This document shows, in pieces, positions 8,088 to 16,969 of a DNA stretch of 64,000 nt. How positions within the stretch are numbered: the first letter of the stretch is position 1; every line of letters starts with the position of its first letter. The position numbers were made by a program, and so were the translations under genes. Origin of the DNA: Faecalibacterium sp. An121 (lineage in GTDB: Bacteria > Bacillota > Clostridia > Oscillospirales > Ruminococcaceae); assembly GCF_002160915.1 (NCBI RefSeq), contig NZ_NFLM01000002.1, positions 1-64,000 on the forward strand, in the 5' to 3' direction. The notes under the pieces are model-generated. The model did no database searches. It was not told the DNA's origin and saw nothing but the letters and a program-made list of their open reading frames with translations.

Positions 8088-8948
8088 ATGGCAGCGGCAA
8101 ACGAGAGCCGGGTGCTCCGCTTTTTTGGGGTGGAACCGGCAGAGGTGGAACAGGCGGCAGCCGGGCTGGCAGGCCGGTGCGGCCTGGCCCATGTGGAAAG
8201 CCGGGCCCAGGGCGCCGAGACCCTGCTGGCCCTGACCGCGCCGCCCCGCGCGCTGCACCGGGCCGGGGAGCGGCTGCGCCGCGCCTTTGCCGGAGGGCTG
8301 TACGGAGCCGGGGGCGACACCCTGGCCGACTGCACCGCCCAGGCCCTGGTGGGGCGGGACAGGCTGCTGGCCTGCGCCGACCCCGAAGCCCTGGCCCTTC
8401 TGGCCTCCCGGCTGGAAGGGCGGCCTGGGATCAGCCGGGTGTTTGATTTTGGGGCGGGCAGCTGCCTGGACGCCGCTCTCATGGCCAAAGTGGATGCCCG
8501 GGTAAGCCGCGCTCCGGCCCAGGACCCCCTGGCGGACAAGCTGTGCCGGATGCAGGCCGCCGTCCATCTGACCCACGCCGACCTGGTGGCCGGCGTGCTG
8601 GCCCGGGATGGGGATACCCTGGTGCTGCTGGCCCGGCGCAAGGGCTGCTGGGTGTGCAGCGTGCCGCCGGAGGGCAGCCCCGCTCTCTGGCTGCTGGACA
8701 TGATCCGGCGGGCCGCCAAGCGTCTGCCCCAGGCCAAGGGGGTCCGTTATTGCAGAGCGGGCCGTGCACACGGCGCCGCACGCCGCTGGCGGACGCGGCT
8801 GCTGCTGGCCCTTCTGCTGGCCGCGGCCGTGGGTCTGGTGCTGGCTTTGCAGGCCACCGGCGGGGACCTCTCTGCTCTGCCCCAGCTGCTGCGCAGCCTG
8901 GCGGGGGCATCCCAGCCGCCCGCCCACTCGGGAGCGATCTTTCTATAA
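8088..8948 (+). CDS. Putative degenerate CinA-like membrane protein
   Basis: I do not recognise this 286-residue protein from its motifs. Read against the CinA gene just upstream, residues about 35-215 follow the CinA linker and amidohydrolase domains in order: DTLADCTAQAL matches CinA PSLAHTVVHTL, SRLEGRPGISRVFDFG matches QQLTGVPGASNVFGYG, and the end fits the CinA C-terminal helices. The ESCTGG catalytic motif is replaced by CADPEA, so activity is unlikely. A transmembrane helix (about 228-250) and a short tail follow. ATG 8088 (GTG 8085 possible) lies after GGGGG. The alignment was made by eye and needs a structure-based test. Confidence 0.6.
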   Translation: MAAANESRVLRFFGVEPAEVEQAAAGLAGRCGLAHVESRAQGAETLLALTAPPRALHRAGERLRRAFAGGLYGAGGDTLADCTAQALVGRDRLLACADPEALALLASRLEGRPGISRVFDFGAGSCLDAALMAKVDARVSRAPAQDPLADKLCRMQAAVHLTHADLVAGVLARDGDTLVLLARRKGCWVCSVPPEGSPALWLLDMIRRAAKRLPQAKGVRYCRAGRAHGAARRWRTRLLLALLLAAAVGLVLALQATGGDLSALPQLLRSLAGASQPPAHSGAIFL

Positions 8949-8960
8949 ACAAAAACAAAG

Positions 8961-8991
8961 GCCCCGCCTTCTTGGGAAGGCGGAGCTTTTT
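8961..8991. terminator. Bidirectional terminator between convergent genes
   Basis: GCCCCGCCTTC (8961-8971) pairs with GAAGGCGGAGC (8976-8986) with one mismatch. TTTTT follows on the plus strand and an A-rich stretch precedes it, so both the CinA-like gene and trkH can end here. Confidence 0.85.
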
Positions 8992-8997
8992 CTATGT

Positions 8998-10440
8998 TCA
9001 GAACTTTTTCCACGTCTCCGGGACGAACAGCATCAGCAGGGGGAACAGTTCCAGGCGGCCCGCCAGCATATCCACCGTCAGCACCAGTTTGGAAAAGCCC
9101 GAGTACAGCCCAAAGTTTGCCATAGGGCCTACCCCCTCCAGGCCGGGGCCGATGTTGTTGAAGGTGGCCGCCACAGCGGTGAAATTGGTCACCAGGCCCT
9201 GGCCGTCCAGGCTGACCAGCAGCACCGACGCCCCAAAGATGATGAAATAGGCCGCCATGAACACGTTGGTGGAGCGCAGGGTGTCCTGGTCCAGAGGCTT
9301 GCCGTCCACACGCACCGGCGCCACCACGTTGGGGTGCAGCGTCTGGGCGATCTCCTTGCGGATGCTCTTGGCCAGGATCATAAAGCGGCTGATCTTCATG
9401 CCGCCGCCGGTGCTGCCCGCGCAGGCGCCGATGAACATCAGCACCACCAGAATGCTCTTGGCAAAGGAGGGCCACTGGTCAAAGTCGCAGGAGGAGAACC
9501 CGGTGGTGGTGATGATGGACCCTACCTGGAAGGCAGCCTGCTGGATGGCGGTGAGGAGGTTGGGGAACAAATCGCGGATGTTCCAGCTGATGAGGGCGAT
9601 GGCCGCAAAGACCACCCCCAGATACCAGCGCACCTCCTCGATGGCGGCGGCCTTGCGCCACTTGCGCCGCATCAGGTAGAAATAGGCGCTGAAGTTGACG
9701 CCGAACAGGATCATAAAGACGGTGACCACCACCTGGATGTAGGTGGAATAGCTGGCCATGCTGTCATTCTTGATGCCAAAACCGCCGGTGCCCGCCGAAC
9801 CAAAGGTGATCAGCAGGGTGTCCATCAGGGGGCAGCCCCCCGCCAGCATAAAGATGATCTGCAGGACGGTCATGCCCAGGTAGATGCCATAGAGGATCTT
9901 GGCCGTGGCCTGCACCGAGGGCACCATTTTTTCCACCTGGGGACCGGGGCTCTCGGCCTTCATCAGGTTGACATGGCTGCCGCCGGTAAGGGGCAGCACA
10001 GCCAGCAGGAACACCAGGATGCCCATGCCGCCGATCCAGTGGGTGAAGCTGCGCCAGAACAAAATGCCCATGGGCAGGCTTTCCACGTCGGCCAGCACCG
10101 ATGCGCCGGTGGTGGTAAAGCCGGACACCGTCTCAAACAAGGCCCCGATGGGGTCGGGGATGGCGCCCGACAGGACAAAGGGCACCGCCCCCATGATGCT
10201 GATGACGATCCAGGTCAGGGCGGCGGTGACGCAGCTCTCCCGCATGTAGAAGATCTTGCTGCGGGGCTTGATGCGGGTCAGCAGGCCCCCAATGACCAGG
10301 CACAGGGCGATGGTGAACAGGAACACCCCCAGGATGTCCCACTCGCCGTACAGGACGCTGACTGCCGCCGGGAAGGCCATCAGCCCGCCCTCACACAGCA
10401 GGATGTAGCCCAGCAGGCGGAACACTATGGCATAGTTCAT
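8998..10440 (-). CDS. trkH: TrkH/KtrB-family potassium uptake channel subunit
   Basis: This integral membrane protein of 480 residues has the fourfold M-P-M repeats of the Trk/Ktr family. The selectivity-filter glycines show in TVSGFTTTGAS, FGSAGTGGFG, IITTTGFSS and FNNIGPG, and CAGSTGGGMK lies in the third repeat. It moves K+ (possibly with Na+ or H+) and needs the cytosolic RCK partner encoded by the overlapping upstream gene. Its ATG overlaps the TGA of trkA by 4 bp, so translation is coupled. Confidence 0.95.
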   Translation of the reverse strand: MNYAIVFRLLGYILLCEGGLMAFPAAVSVLYGEWDILGVFLFTIALCLVIGGLLTRIKPRSKIFYMRESCVTAALTWIVISIMGAVPFVLSGAIPDPIGALFETVSGFTTTGASVLADVESLPMGILFWRSFTHWIGGMGILVFLLAVLPLTGGSHVNLMKAESPGPQVEKMVPSVQATAKILYGIYLGMTVLQIIFMLAGGCPLMDTLLITFGSAGTGGFGIKNDSMASYSTYIQVVVTVFMILFGVNFSAYFYLMRRKWRKAAAIEEVRWYLGVVFAAIALISWNIRDLFPNLLTAIQQAAFQVGSIITTTGFSSCDFDQWPSFAKSILVVLMFIGACAGSTGGGMKISRFMILAKSIRKEIAQTLHPNVVAPVRVDGKPLDQDTLRSTNVFMAAYFIIFGASVLLVSLDGQGLVTNFTAVAATFNNIGPGLEGVGPMANFGLYSGFSKLVLTVDMLAGRLELFPLLMLFVPETWKKF

Positions 10441-11804
10441 CGTGCGCCTCCCTGCCCGGCCACGATATCCCGCAGGTCATGCAGGCCGTGCTGCAGGGTG
10501 ACCACAATGACGGTATCCCCCAGCTGGATGGTGTCGCCGCCCCGGGGAATGATGATCTCATCCCCCCGGGTGATGCAGCACAACAGCAGGTTGGGCTTGA
10601 GGTGCAGCTCGCTCAGGGGCACGCCGGTGGCGGCGCTGACTTCGTGGACGGTGAATTCCAGGGCTTCCACCCGGTCGTCCAGGATGCGGTACAGGGTCTT
10701 GACATTGCTGCCCGCCGCGTTTTGCAGGGCGCGGACATACTGCACCACAAAGTCGCAGGTCATGTATTTGGGGTAGATGATGCTGCCCAGGTCAAAGCTG
10801 GAGAGGATGTCGTCAAACTCCAGACGGTTGATCTTGGTGACCAGTTTGGCTTTGGAGTGGTTGGAGGCGAACAGGGACAGCAGGATGTTCTCCTCGTCCA
10901 TATTGGTCAGGGCCACAAAGGACTCGGCCGAATCCAGCCCTTCGCTGAGCAGGAAGCCCCGGTTGGAGCCGTCCTCGCAGAGGATCTGGGCCTGGGGCAG
11001 TTCCTCGGCCAGGTAGTCGCAGCGCTCGAGGTCCCGCTCGATGATCCGCACCTTGATCTTGCTCTCCAACAGGTACTGGCTGAGATAGAAGGCGATGGCG
11101 CCGCCCCCCACGATCATGGCGTTCTTCACCGGCTTGACCGGCAGGCCCAGCTTGACAAAGAACTGCTGGGCCTTCTCCTCGGTGGCCAGGAAGGTGACCA
11201 GGTCCCCTTTGCGCAGCACAAAGCTGCCGTCAGGGATGGTGACGGTCTGCCCCCGCTCCACCGCGCACACCAGGATATCGCATCCCATCCGGGAAGGGAT
11301 ATCCCGAATGGGCATCCCATCCAGCTGGTCGGCCAGGGCAAACTTGATCAGCCGCACCCGGCCCCCCGCAAAGGTGTCGATCTTGCTGGCGCCGGGGAAG
11401 CGCAGCAGCCGGGAGATCTCCTTGGCGGCGGCCATCTCGGGGTTGATGATGGCCGAAATGCCGGTCTGCTGGCGGATGAAGTCCAGCTCGTGGCTGTACG
11501 ACGGGTTGCGCACCCGGGCGATGGTATGGCGGCTGCCCGCCTTTTTGGCAAACATGCAGCAGAGCAGATTCAGCTCATCCGAGCCGGTGATGGAGATAAA
11601 GACGTCGGTGTCCTCGATGCCGGCCTCGTTCAGGGTGGTGATGGAGGAACCGTTGCCCACCACGCCCAGCACATCGTAAGCCTGTACGATCTGCTCCACG
11701 CGGGCCTTGTTGGTGTCGATCACCGTCACGCTGTGGCCTTCCTCACTGAGCTGGCGGGCCAGGGCTGTGCCCACTTTGCCGCCGCCCACAAGTATGATCT
11801 TCAT
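10437..11804 (-). CDS. trkA: TrkA potassium uptake regulatory subunit
   Basis: The 455-residue cytosolic protein has two RCK halves, each with an NAD-binding Rossmann fold and a C-terminal RCK domain. The first opens with IILVGGGKVGTALA and an acidic VIDTN; the second restarts near residue 230 with MIVGGGAIAFYLS and ends the strand with IERD. It gates TrkH in response to nucleotides. It is the first gene of the trkA-trkH operon, with GAAAGGA before the ATG. Confidence 0.95.
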   Translation of the reverse strand: MKIILVGGGKVGTALARQLSEEGHSVTVIDTNKARVEQIVQAYDVLGVVGNGSSITTLNEAGIEDTDVFISITGSDELNLLCCMFAKKAGSRHTIARVRNPSYSHELDFIRQQTGISAIINPEMAAAKEISRLLRFPGASKIDTFAGGRVRLIKFALADQLDGMPIRDIPSRMGCDILVCAVERGQTVTIPDGSFVLRKGDLVTFLATEEKAQQFFVKLGLPVKPVKNAMIVGGGAIAFYLSQYLLESKIKVRIIERDLERCDYLAEELPQAQILCEDGSNRGFLLSEGLDSAESFVALTNMDEENILLSLFASNHSKAKLVTKINRLEFDDILSSFDLGSIIYPKYMTCDFVVQYVRALQNAAGSNVKTLYRILDDRVEALEFTVHEVSAATGVPLSELHLKPNLLLCCITRGDEIIIPRGGDTIQLGDTVIVVTLQHGLHDLRDIVAGQGGAR

Positions 11805-11874
11805 ACAAAAGCGTCCTTTCTATTCTCACGCAGGGCCGGCCCTTGCCTGTCGGCCAATGGATGGAATACACCTT

Positions 11875-11883
11875 ATTCTAGCA
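11875..11883 (-). promoter_or_regulatory. Extended -10 promoter of trkA-trkH
   Basis: On the minus strand TGCTAGAAT gives the TGn extension and TAGAAT, about 70 bp before the trkA start. No convincing -35 box was found. Confidence 0.5.
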
Positions 11884-11924
11884 CAATCGGACCCAAAGGT
11901 CTATAAGCACATGGGCCGGACAGC

Positions 11925-11966
11925 AAAACGGCCAGCCCGGAAAGGAGCATCCCTCCCGGCTGGCCG
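11925..11966 (-). terminator. Terminator of the LacI-type regulator gene
   Basis: CGGCCAGCC (11929-11937) pairs with GGCTGGCCG (11958-11966); the adjacent AAAA gives TTTT on the minus strand. It sits 26 bp past the regulator stop. Confidence 0.7.
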
Positions 11967-11992
11967 CGGTATCGTTTGCAGTTTGGCTGCAC

Positions 11993-12985
11993 TCACAGCC
12001 TGGGCGCGGGCCCGGTGGAACCCCGCAGGATCAGCTGGGCGTGCAGCAGCAGGCTGCTGATGGGCACTCCGTTCAAAAGGCTGTCCAGGGCATAATAGCC
12101 GCTCTTGCCGATCTGCAGCCGGTCCTGACGGATGGTGGTCAGGGGGGGCGAGGTGTGGGCGCAGAAAGGCAGGTCGTCAAAGCCGATGATGCTCAGCCGC
12201 TGGGGCACCTGGATGCCCAGTTCCAGGCAGCGGATCAGGGCGGTGTGGGCCAGCAGATCCGAGCTGCACAGCACGGCGGTCACCCCCATGTCCAGCAGGC
12301 GGGGCAGATGGGTGTTGACGCACTCGGAAAAGGAGTAGGCATAGCCCGCCATCGACACCCCACTGGGCAGCTTGCGGCGGCGTATCTCATGGAAAAAGCT
12401 CTTATACCGCACCTGGGTGATATGGGAGCCCAGCGCCCCGCTGAGGTAGCCGATCTTCTGGTGGCCCATGCCGCACAGCGCGTTGACCGCCTGGCCGATG
12501 GCCTCGTTGTTGTCCACGCCCAGGGTGGAGATGGTGGGGTTGCCCAGGATCAGGTTGTCATACAGCACCGCCGGGGTGCGGCTGGTGGGAAATTCCTTCA
12601 TCCAGGGGTCGTTCAGGGTGGCCCCCAGGATCAAGGCCCCCAGGTAGCCCTCCTGCAGCATGAAGGTGTCGTAGCTCACCGAGCGCTGCATCTCCTTGCT
12701 CATATCCACCACGCGGACGCTGTAGCCGGAAGGCTCTGCCATCTGCCGGAAGCCGGCGATGACATCGTAGCCGAAATCCTCAGGCTTTGCGTAGTCCATG
12801 TTCTCGATCAGGACGCACAGGGTGCGTACCGCCCCCCGCCGGGCCCGGGTATAGCCCAGGGTGACGGCGGTCTCGAGGATGGTTTTGCGCAAAGTTTCGC
12901 TGATATCCGGCGCGCCGTTCAGGGCTTTGGACACCGTCCCCTTGGACACCCCCACTTTTTTGGCAATATCTTCCATAGTCGGCAT
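11993..12985 (-). CDS. LacI/GalR-family regulator of the alpha-glucan locus
   Basis: The 330-residue protein starts with the LacI helix-turn-helix (MEDIAKKVGVSKGTVSKAL) and continues with a periplasmic-binding-protein-like effector domain; IGFDDLPFCAHTSPPLTTIRQ is the typical C-terminal signature. It is divergent from the maltodextrin transport operon and is very likely its MalR-like repressor, with maltose or a related sugar as the presumed inducer. Strong AAAGGAGG site. The TACGAAAC inverted repeat just upstream of its own promoter suggests autoregulation. Confidence 0.9.
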   Translation of the reverse strand: MPTMEDIAKKVGVSKGTVSKALNGAPDISETLRKTILETAVTLGYTRARRGAVRTLCVLIENMDYAKPEDFGYDVIAGFRQMAEPSGYSVRVVDMSKEMQRSVSYDTFMLQEGYLGALILGATLNDPWMKEFPTSRTPAVLYDNLILGNPTISTLGVDNNEAIGQAVNALCGMGHQKIGYLSGALGSHITQVRYKSFFHEIRRRKLPSGVSMAGYAYSFSECVNTHLPRLLDMGVTAVLCSSDLLAHTALIRCLELGIQVPQRLSIIGFDDLPFCAHTSPPLTTIRQDRLQIGKSGYYALDSLLNGVPISSLLLHAQLILRGSTGPAPRL

Positions 12986-13031
12986 CTGTTTGCACCTCCT
13001 TTCCGGCCGAAGATAGTCTTTTCATGGTTTT

Positions 13032-13060
13032 ATTATACCCATCCCGGGTCCAAAAGGCAA
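13032..13060 (-). promoter_or_regulatory. Promoter of the LacI-type regulator
   Basis: On the minus strand TTGCCT (13055-13060) and TATAAT (13032-13037) are 17 bp apart, about 50 bp before the ATG. Confidence 0.75.
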
Positions 13061-13073
13061 ATGCCGGAGCCTG

Positions 13074-13099
13074 TACGAAACCTCAAAAAAAGTTTCGTA
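13074..13099. promoter_or_regulatory. Inverted TACGAAAC operator candidate
   Basis: TACGAAAC (13074-13081) and GTTTCGTA (13092-13099) form a perfect 8-bp inverted repeat with a 10-nt, mostly A spacer. It lies 13 bp upstream of the regulator -35 box and shares its half-site with the sites at 13236 and 29329. Confidence 0.65.
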
Positions 13100-13197
13100 T
13101 TTTTGTGCATCGCAGTCGCCCGTTGTTAAATCGCCTGAAATCAATGGATTTTGGTTGTACATGATTCACAAAAAATTCACGATTTTCAAAAAAAGAC

Positions 13198-13226
13198 TTG
13201 ATTCTTAGCGCAATTTGGTTTATGAT
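13198..13226 (+). promoter_or_regulatory. Promoter of the maltodextrin transport operon
   Basis: TTGATT (13198-13203) and TATGAT (13221-13226) are 17 bp apart, followed at once by the CGAAAC operator. Confidence 0.7.
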
Positions 13227-13235
13227 AATGCCATC

Positions 13236-13257
13236 GCGAAACATTACGAAACTTCGC
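13236..13257 (+). promoter_or_regulatory. CGAAAC-N4-CGAAAC operator of the transport operon
   Basis: Two CGAAAC blocks (13237-13242 and 13247-13252) repeat with a 10-bp period, bounded by GCGAA and TTCGC. The site starts 9 bp after the -10 box, where a bound repressor would block initiation. It matches the site at 29329..29349 in 18 of 21 positions. Confidence 0.65.
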
Positions 13258-13304
13258 AACGCCCTTCGCACCCGTTTATGAGAAGCAAAAAGGAGGAATT
13301 GCTA

Positions 13305-14567
13305 ATGCGCAAAAACTGGTCCGCTCCCCGCCTTCTGTCCAGAAGGGACTTTCTGCGCCTGTCTGCGGTGGCGGCCGGGACTGCCGCTGCGGGCGGCATG
13401 CTGAGCGGATGTTCCGAGGGCAGCGGCGAAAATGTCCGTCTGATGGTCTGGAGCCCGTCCCAGGACCAGGCCAAGGACAGCGGTGAATGGCTGCAGACCT
13501 GCTGCGACCGTTTTGCCGAGCTGCACCCCGAGTGGAACATCACCTTTGTCTATGGCGTCGCCGACGAGGCCGGTGCGGCAGGCACCGTCAGCCAGGATGC
13601 GGAGGCCAGCGCCGATGTGTTCATGTTCGCCAACGACACCCTCACCACCCTGACCGACGCCGGCGCCCTGGCCAAATTCGGCGGCATCTACGCCGATGAG
13701 ATCAGCGCCAGCAACAGCCCCAGCCTGGTGGACAGCCTGACCATGGACGACTACATCTACGGCGTGCCCTTCACCACCAACACCTGGTTCATGTACTACG
13801 ATAAGTCCACCTTCTCGGAGGACGACATCAAGAACCTGGACACCATGCTCACCAAGGGCGTGGTCAGCTTCCCCTTCACCAACTCCTGGTATCTGCCCGC
13901 CTTCTATTTCGGCAACGGCTGCACCCTGTTCGGGGACGGCACCCAGGAAGAGCTGGGCGCGGACTTTGCAGGCCAGAAGGCGGTGGACGTCACCAACTAC
14001 CTGATCGACCTGTACAACAACCCCAACTTCACGGTGGACGCCGACGGTTCCGGCATGGCCGGCCTGCGCGACGGCAGCATCAAGGCCATCTTCACCGGCT
14101 CGTGGGACGCGGAGGCCATCAAGGAGATCCTGGGCGACAACATGGGCGTGGCCGCGCTGCCCACCTTCACCCTGAACGGGGAGGAAAAGCAGATGTACGC
14201 CTACGCCGGCAGCAAAGCCATCGGCGTCAACACCAACAGCAAGTACATGGTGCAGGCCATCCAGCTGGCCCTCTACCTGGGCGGCCCCGAGGCACAGCAG
14301 CTGCACTACGACCTGCGCACCGTCATCCCCTGCAACACCGAGCTTCTGGCCGACCCCGCCATCGCCAGCGACGAGCTGGTGGCCGCCCAGAACGACACCT
14401 TCAACCGCACCTCGATCCTCCAGCCTTTCGTCTCGGGCATGAGCAACTGCTGGACCCCGGTCGAGAACATGGGCAAGGGCATCCGCAGCGGGACCATCAC
14501 CCACGACAACGCCGCTGAGCAGACCCAGGCCATGAACGATGCCATGAACAGCGACGGCATCTCATAA
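13305..14567 (+). CDS. Maltodextrin-type ABC transporter binding lipoprotein
   Basis: A 420-residue extracellular solute-binding protein (family 1, MalE-like). The N-terminus has a twin-arginine motif SRRDFLRLSA followed by a lipobox LSGC, so it looks like a Tat-exported lipoprotein, which is unusual for a Firmicute sugar-binding protein. Features of the fold include LMVWSPSQDQ, GVPFTTNTW and FTGSWDAEAIKE. The ATG at 13305 follows AAAGGAGG; codons upstream overlap the operator. It is the first gene of a three-gene import operon beside glucan enzymes, hence the maltodextrin assignment. Confidence 0.88.
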   Translation: MRKNWSAPRLLSRRDFLRLSAVAAGTAAAGGMLSGCSEGSGENVRLMVWSPSQDQAKDSGEWLQTCCDRFAELHPEWNITFVYGVADEAGAAGTVSQDAEASADVFMFANDTLTTLTDAGALAKFGGIYADEISASNSPSLVDSLTMDDYIYGVPFTTNTWFMYYDKSTFSEDDIKNLDTMLTKGVVSFPFTNSWYLPAFYFGNGCTLFGDGTQEELGADFAGQKAVDVTNYLIDLYNNPNFTVDADGSGMAGLRDGSIKAIFTGSWDAEAIKEILGDNMGVAALPTFTLNGEEKQMYAYAGSKAIGVNTNSKYMVQAIQLALYLGGPEAQQLHYDLRTVIPCNTELLADPAIASDELVAAQNDTFNRTSILQPFVSGMSNCWTPVENMGKGIRSGTITHDNAAEQTQAMNDAMNSDGIS

Positions 14568-14586
14568 GGAAAGGGAGGATTCGTGC

Positions 14587-15981
14587 ATGAATGCCACAAG
14601 TGCTTTAAAACTGCGCAGCAACACCCTCAAGATCGACAACCCCATCACCTGCATGGAAGCCATCAAGAACGGCGATATCTTCACCCGGCTGTCCATGGTG
14701 GTGATGGGCCTGGGCAATATGGTCCACGGCCAGGTGGTCAAGGGGCTGCTGTTCCTGGCAGCCGAGGTCGCCTACATCGCCTTTATGGTGACCAACGGCT
14801 TTTACAATCTGTCCATGCTGGTATCCCTGGGCAGCGTCGAGCGCCAGGAGGTCTGGAACGAGGAGCTCCAGATCTTTGAGTACACCCATGGCGACCAATC
14901 CATCCTGCTTTTGCTGTACGGCCTGGCCACCATCCTTGTGACCGGCGTCATGTTCTGGATCTGGCGCGGCACCCTCAAGAGCGCCTACAACGTCCAGCTG
15001 CAGGCCAAAGCCGGCAAGCACATCTTCACCTTCAGCGAGGACATCAAGGAGCTGTTCGACTCCAACCTCTACCGTCTCCTGATGACCCCCTCCATGTTCT
15101 TCATCACCGCCCTGACCATCCTGCCTCTGATCTTCATGATCTGCATGGCGTTCACCAATTACAGCAAGATCGACAACCACCTGGTCCTGTTCGACTGGGT
15201 GGGCCTGGACAACTTCCGCACCCTGTTCGACTCCAACTCGATCCTGGGCTCCACCTTCTGGAAGGTGCTGGGCTGGACGCTGGTGTGGGCCTTCTTTGCC
15301 ACCTTCACCAACTACTTTGCAGGCATGATCCTGGCCATCATCATCAACCGCAAGGACACCAAGGCCAAGGGTTTCTGGCGTTTCTGCTTCGTTCTGCCCT
15401 GCGCGGTGCCCATGTTCGTCTCCCTGCTGATCATGCGCACCATGCTGCAGCCCGAAGGCGCTGTCAACGTGCTGCTGCGGCAGCTGGGCCTCATCGCGGA
15501 CGGCGTGAGCCTTCCCTTCTTCACCGATCCCACCTGGGCCCGGGTGACCGTCATCCTGATCAACATCTGGGTGGGCGTGCCCTACACCCTGCTGCAGCTG
15601 ACCGGCGTGCTGCAGAACATCCCCTCCGACCTGTATGAGGCTGCCACCGTAGACGGCGCCAACGCAGTGCAGACCTTCTTCCGCATCACGCTGCCCTATA
15701 TGTTCTACGTCACCACCCCGTACCTGATCGCCACCTTCACCGGCAACGTCAACAACTTCAACGTCATCTACCTGCTGTCCGGCGGCGACCCCGTCACCGA
15801 CCTGGCCTCCACGGCCGGCAGCACCGACCTGCTGGTCACCTGGCTGTACAAGCTGACCATCGACAAACAGTACTACAATGTGGGCGCCGTGGTCGGCATC
15901 CTGACATTCATCATCCTGGCCATCGGCTCGCTGCTGACTTACCGCCGCAGCAAGTCCTACCGTGAAGAAGGAGGCATCTGA
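14587..15981 (+). CDS. Maltodextrin-type ABC permease, MalF-like
   Basis: The 464-residue inner membrane protein has extra N-terminal helices and a long loop before the core permease domain, as MalF does. The ATPase-docking EAA loop is seen as YEAATVDGANAVQTFFRITLP near residue 355. It pairs with the following MalG-like permease. The start follows GGGAGG, 19 bp after the binding-protein gene. No transporter ATPase lies in the operon, so a shared MsmK/MalK-type ATPase encoded elsewhere is expected. Confidence 0.92.
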   Translation: MNATSALKLRSNTLKIDNPITCMEAIKNGDIFTRLSMVVMGLGNMVHGQVVKGLLFLAAEVAYIAFMVTNGFYNLSMLVSLGSVERQEVWNEELQIFEYTHGDQSILLLLYGLATILVTGVMFWIWRGTLKSAYNVQLQAKAGKHIFTFSEDIKELFDSNLYRLLMTPSMFFITALTILPLIFMICMAFTNYSKIDNHLVLFDWVGLDNFRTLFDSNSILGSTFWKVLGWTLVWAFFATFTNYFAGMILAIIINRKDTKAKGFWRFCFVLPCAVPMFVSLLIMRTMLQPEGAVNVLLRQLGLIADGVSLPFFTDPTWARVTVILINIWVGVPYTLLQLTGVLQNIPSDLYEAATVDGANAVQTFFRITLPYMFYVTTPYLIATFTGNVNNFNVIYLLSGGDPVTDLASTAGSTDLLVTWLYKLTIDKQYYNVGAVVGILTFIILAIGSLLTYRRSKSYREEGGI

Positions 15982-15983
15982 GC

Positions 15984-16859
15984 ATGAGCAACAATGCAAA
16001 GCAGTTAAGTGCCAAACGCATCCGGACACGCAACAACGTCATCGTCTACATCGTCCTTTCCATCCTGGCGGTGATCTGGCTGTTCCCGGTGGCGTGGGTG
16101 GTCATGACCAGTTTCCGCGCCGAAAAGGGCAGCTACGTCTCCACCTTCTTCCCCAAGAGCTTCACGCTGGACAACTACATCAAGCTGTTCACCGATACGA
16201 GCCTGCTCAACTTCCCGCAGATGTTCATGAATACCCTGTTCATCGCCATCTGCTCGTGCATCCTCTCCTCGTTCTTTTTGCTGTCGGCTTCCTTCTGCCT
16301 GTCCCGGCTCAAGTTCAAGCTGCGCAAGCCCTACATGAACATGGCCATGATCCTGGGCCTGTTCCCCGGCTTCATGTCCATGGTGGCCGTCTACTTCATC
16401 CTGAAGGCCGTGGGCCTGACCGAGGGCAACAACGTCCGTCTGGCTCTGATCCTCTGCTACTCGGGCGGCGCGGCCCTGGGCTTCCAGATCACCAAGGGCT
16501 TCTTTGACACCATCCCCAAGGACCTGGACGAGGCCGCCATGCTGGACGGCTGCACCCGCTGGCAGATCTTCACCAAGATCACCCTGCCCCTTTCCAAGCC
16601 CATCGTCATCTACACCATCCTGACCTCCTTCACCGCCCCCTGGGTGGACTTCATCTTCGCCAAGGTCATCTGCCGGGCCAACGCCGACCAGTACACCGTC
16701 GCCATCGGCCTGTGGCGTATGCTTGAAAAGGAATACATCGACAGCTGGTACACCAGCTTCGCCGCGGGCGCGGTGCTGATCTCGATCCCCATTGCGATCC
16801 TCTTCCTCAAACTGCAGAAATACTACGTCAACGGCATGGCTGGTGCGGTCAAAGGCTAA
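15984..16859 (+). CDS. Maltodextrin-type ABC permease, MalG-like
   Basis: This 291-residue permease has six predicted helices and the EAA loop DEAAMLDGCTRWQIFTKITLP-like around residue 190. It begins two bases after the MalF-like gene, with the GAAGGAGG site inside that gene, and ends in a strong terminator. It forms the translocation pore with MalF. Confidence 0.92.
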   Translation: MSNNAKQLSAKRIRTRNNVIVYIVLSILAVIWLFPVAWVVMTSFRAEKGSYVSTFFPKSFTLDNYIKLFTDTSLLNFPQMFMNTLFIAICSCILSSFFLLSASFCLSRLKFKLRKPYMNMAMILGLFPGFMSMVAVYFILKAVGLTEGNNVRLALILCYSGGAALGFQITKGFFDTIPKDLDEAAMLDGCTRWQIFTKITLPLSKPIVIYTILTSFTAPWVDFIFAKVICRANADQYTVAIGLWRMLEKEYIDSWYTSFAAGAVLISIPIAILFLKLQKYYVNGMAGAVKG

Positions 16860-16897
16860 TCGGGTATCTCTGAAACACACACCCCTTCTGCAACACA

Positions 16898-16936
16898 GCA
16901 GCCGCCAGACCGTCACTCTCTGGCGGCTGCCCTTTT
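16898..16936 (+). terminator. Terminator of the transport operon
   Basis: GCAGCCGCCAGA (16898-16909) pairs perfectly with TCTGGCGGCTGC (16919-16930), followed by CCTTTT. Read-through or a promoter within 16930-16960 must feed the enzyme genes; GTATACATATTATAA there is AT-rich, but no clear -35 box is present. Confidence 0.85.
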
Positions 16937-16969
16937 GTATACATATTATAAAGGACGGTAACCTGATCC

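Noticed and set aside
4297-8927. Long minus-strand frames opposite the desulfurase, thiI and cinA genes
   Set aside because: Composition-driven shadows without motifs or ribosome sites.
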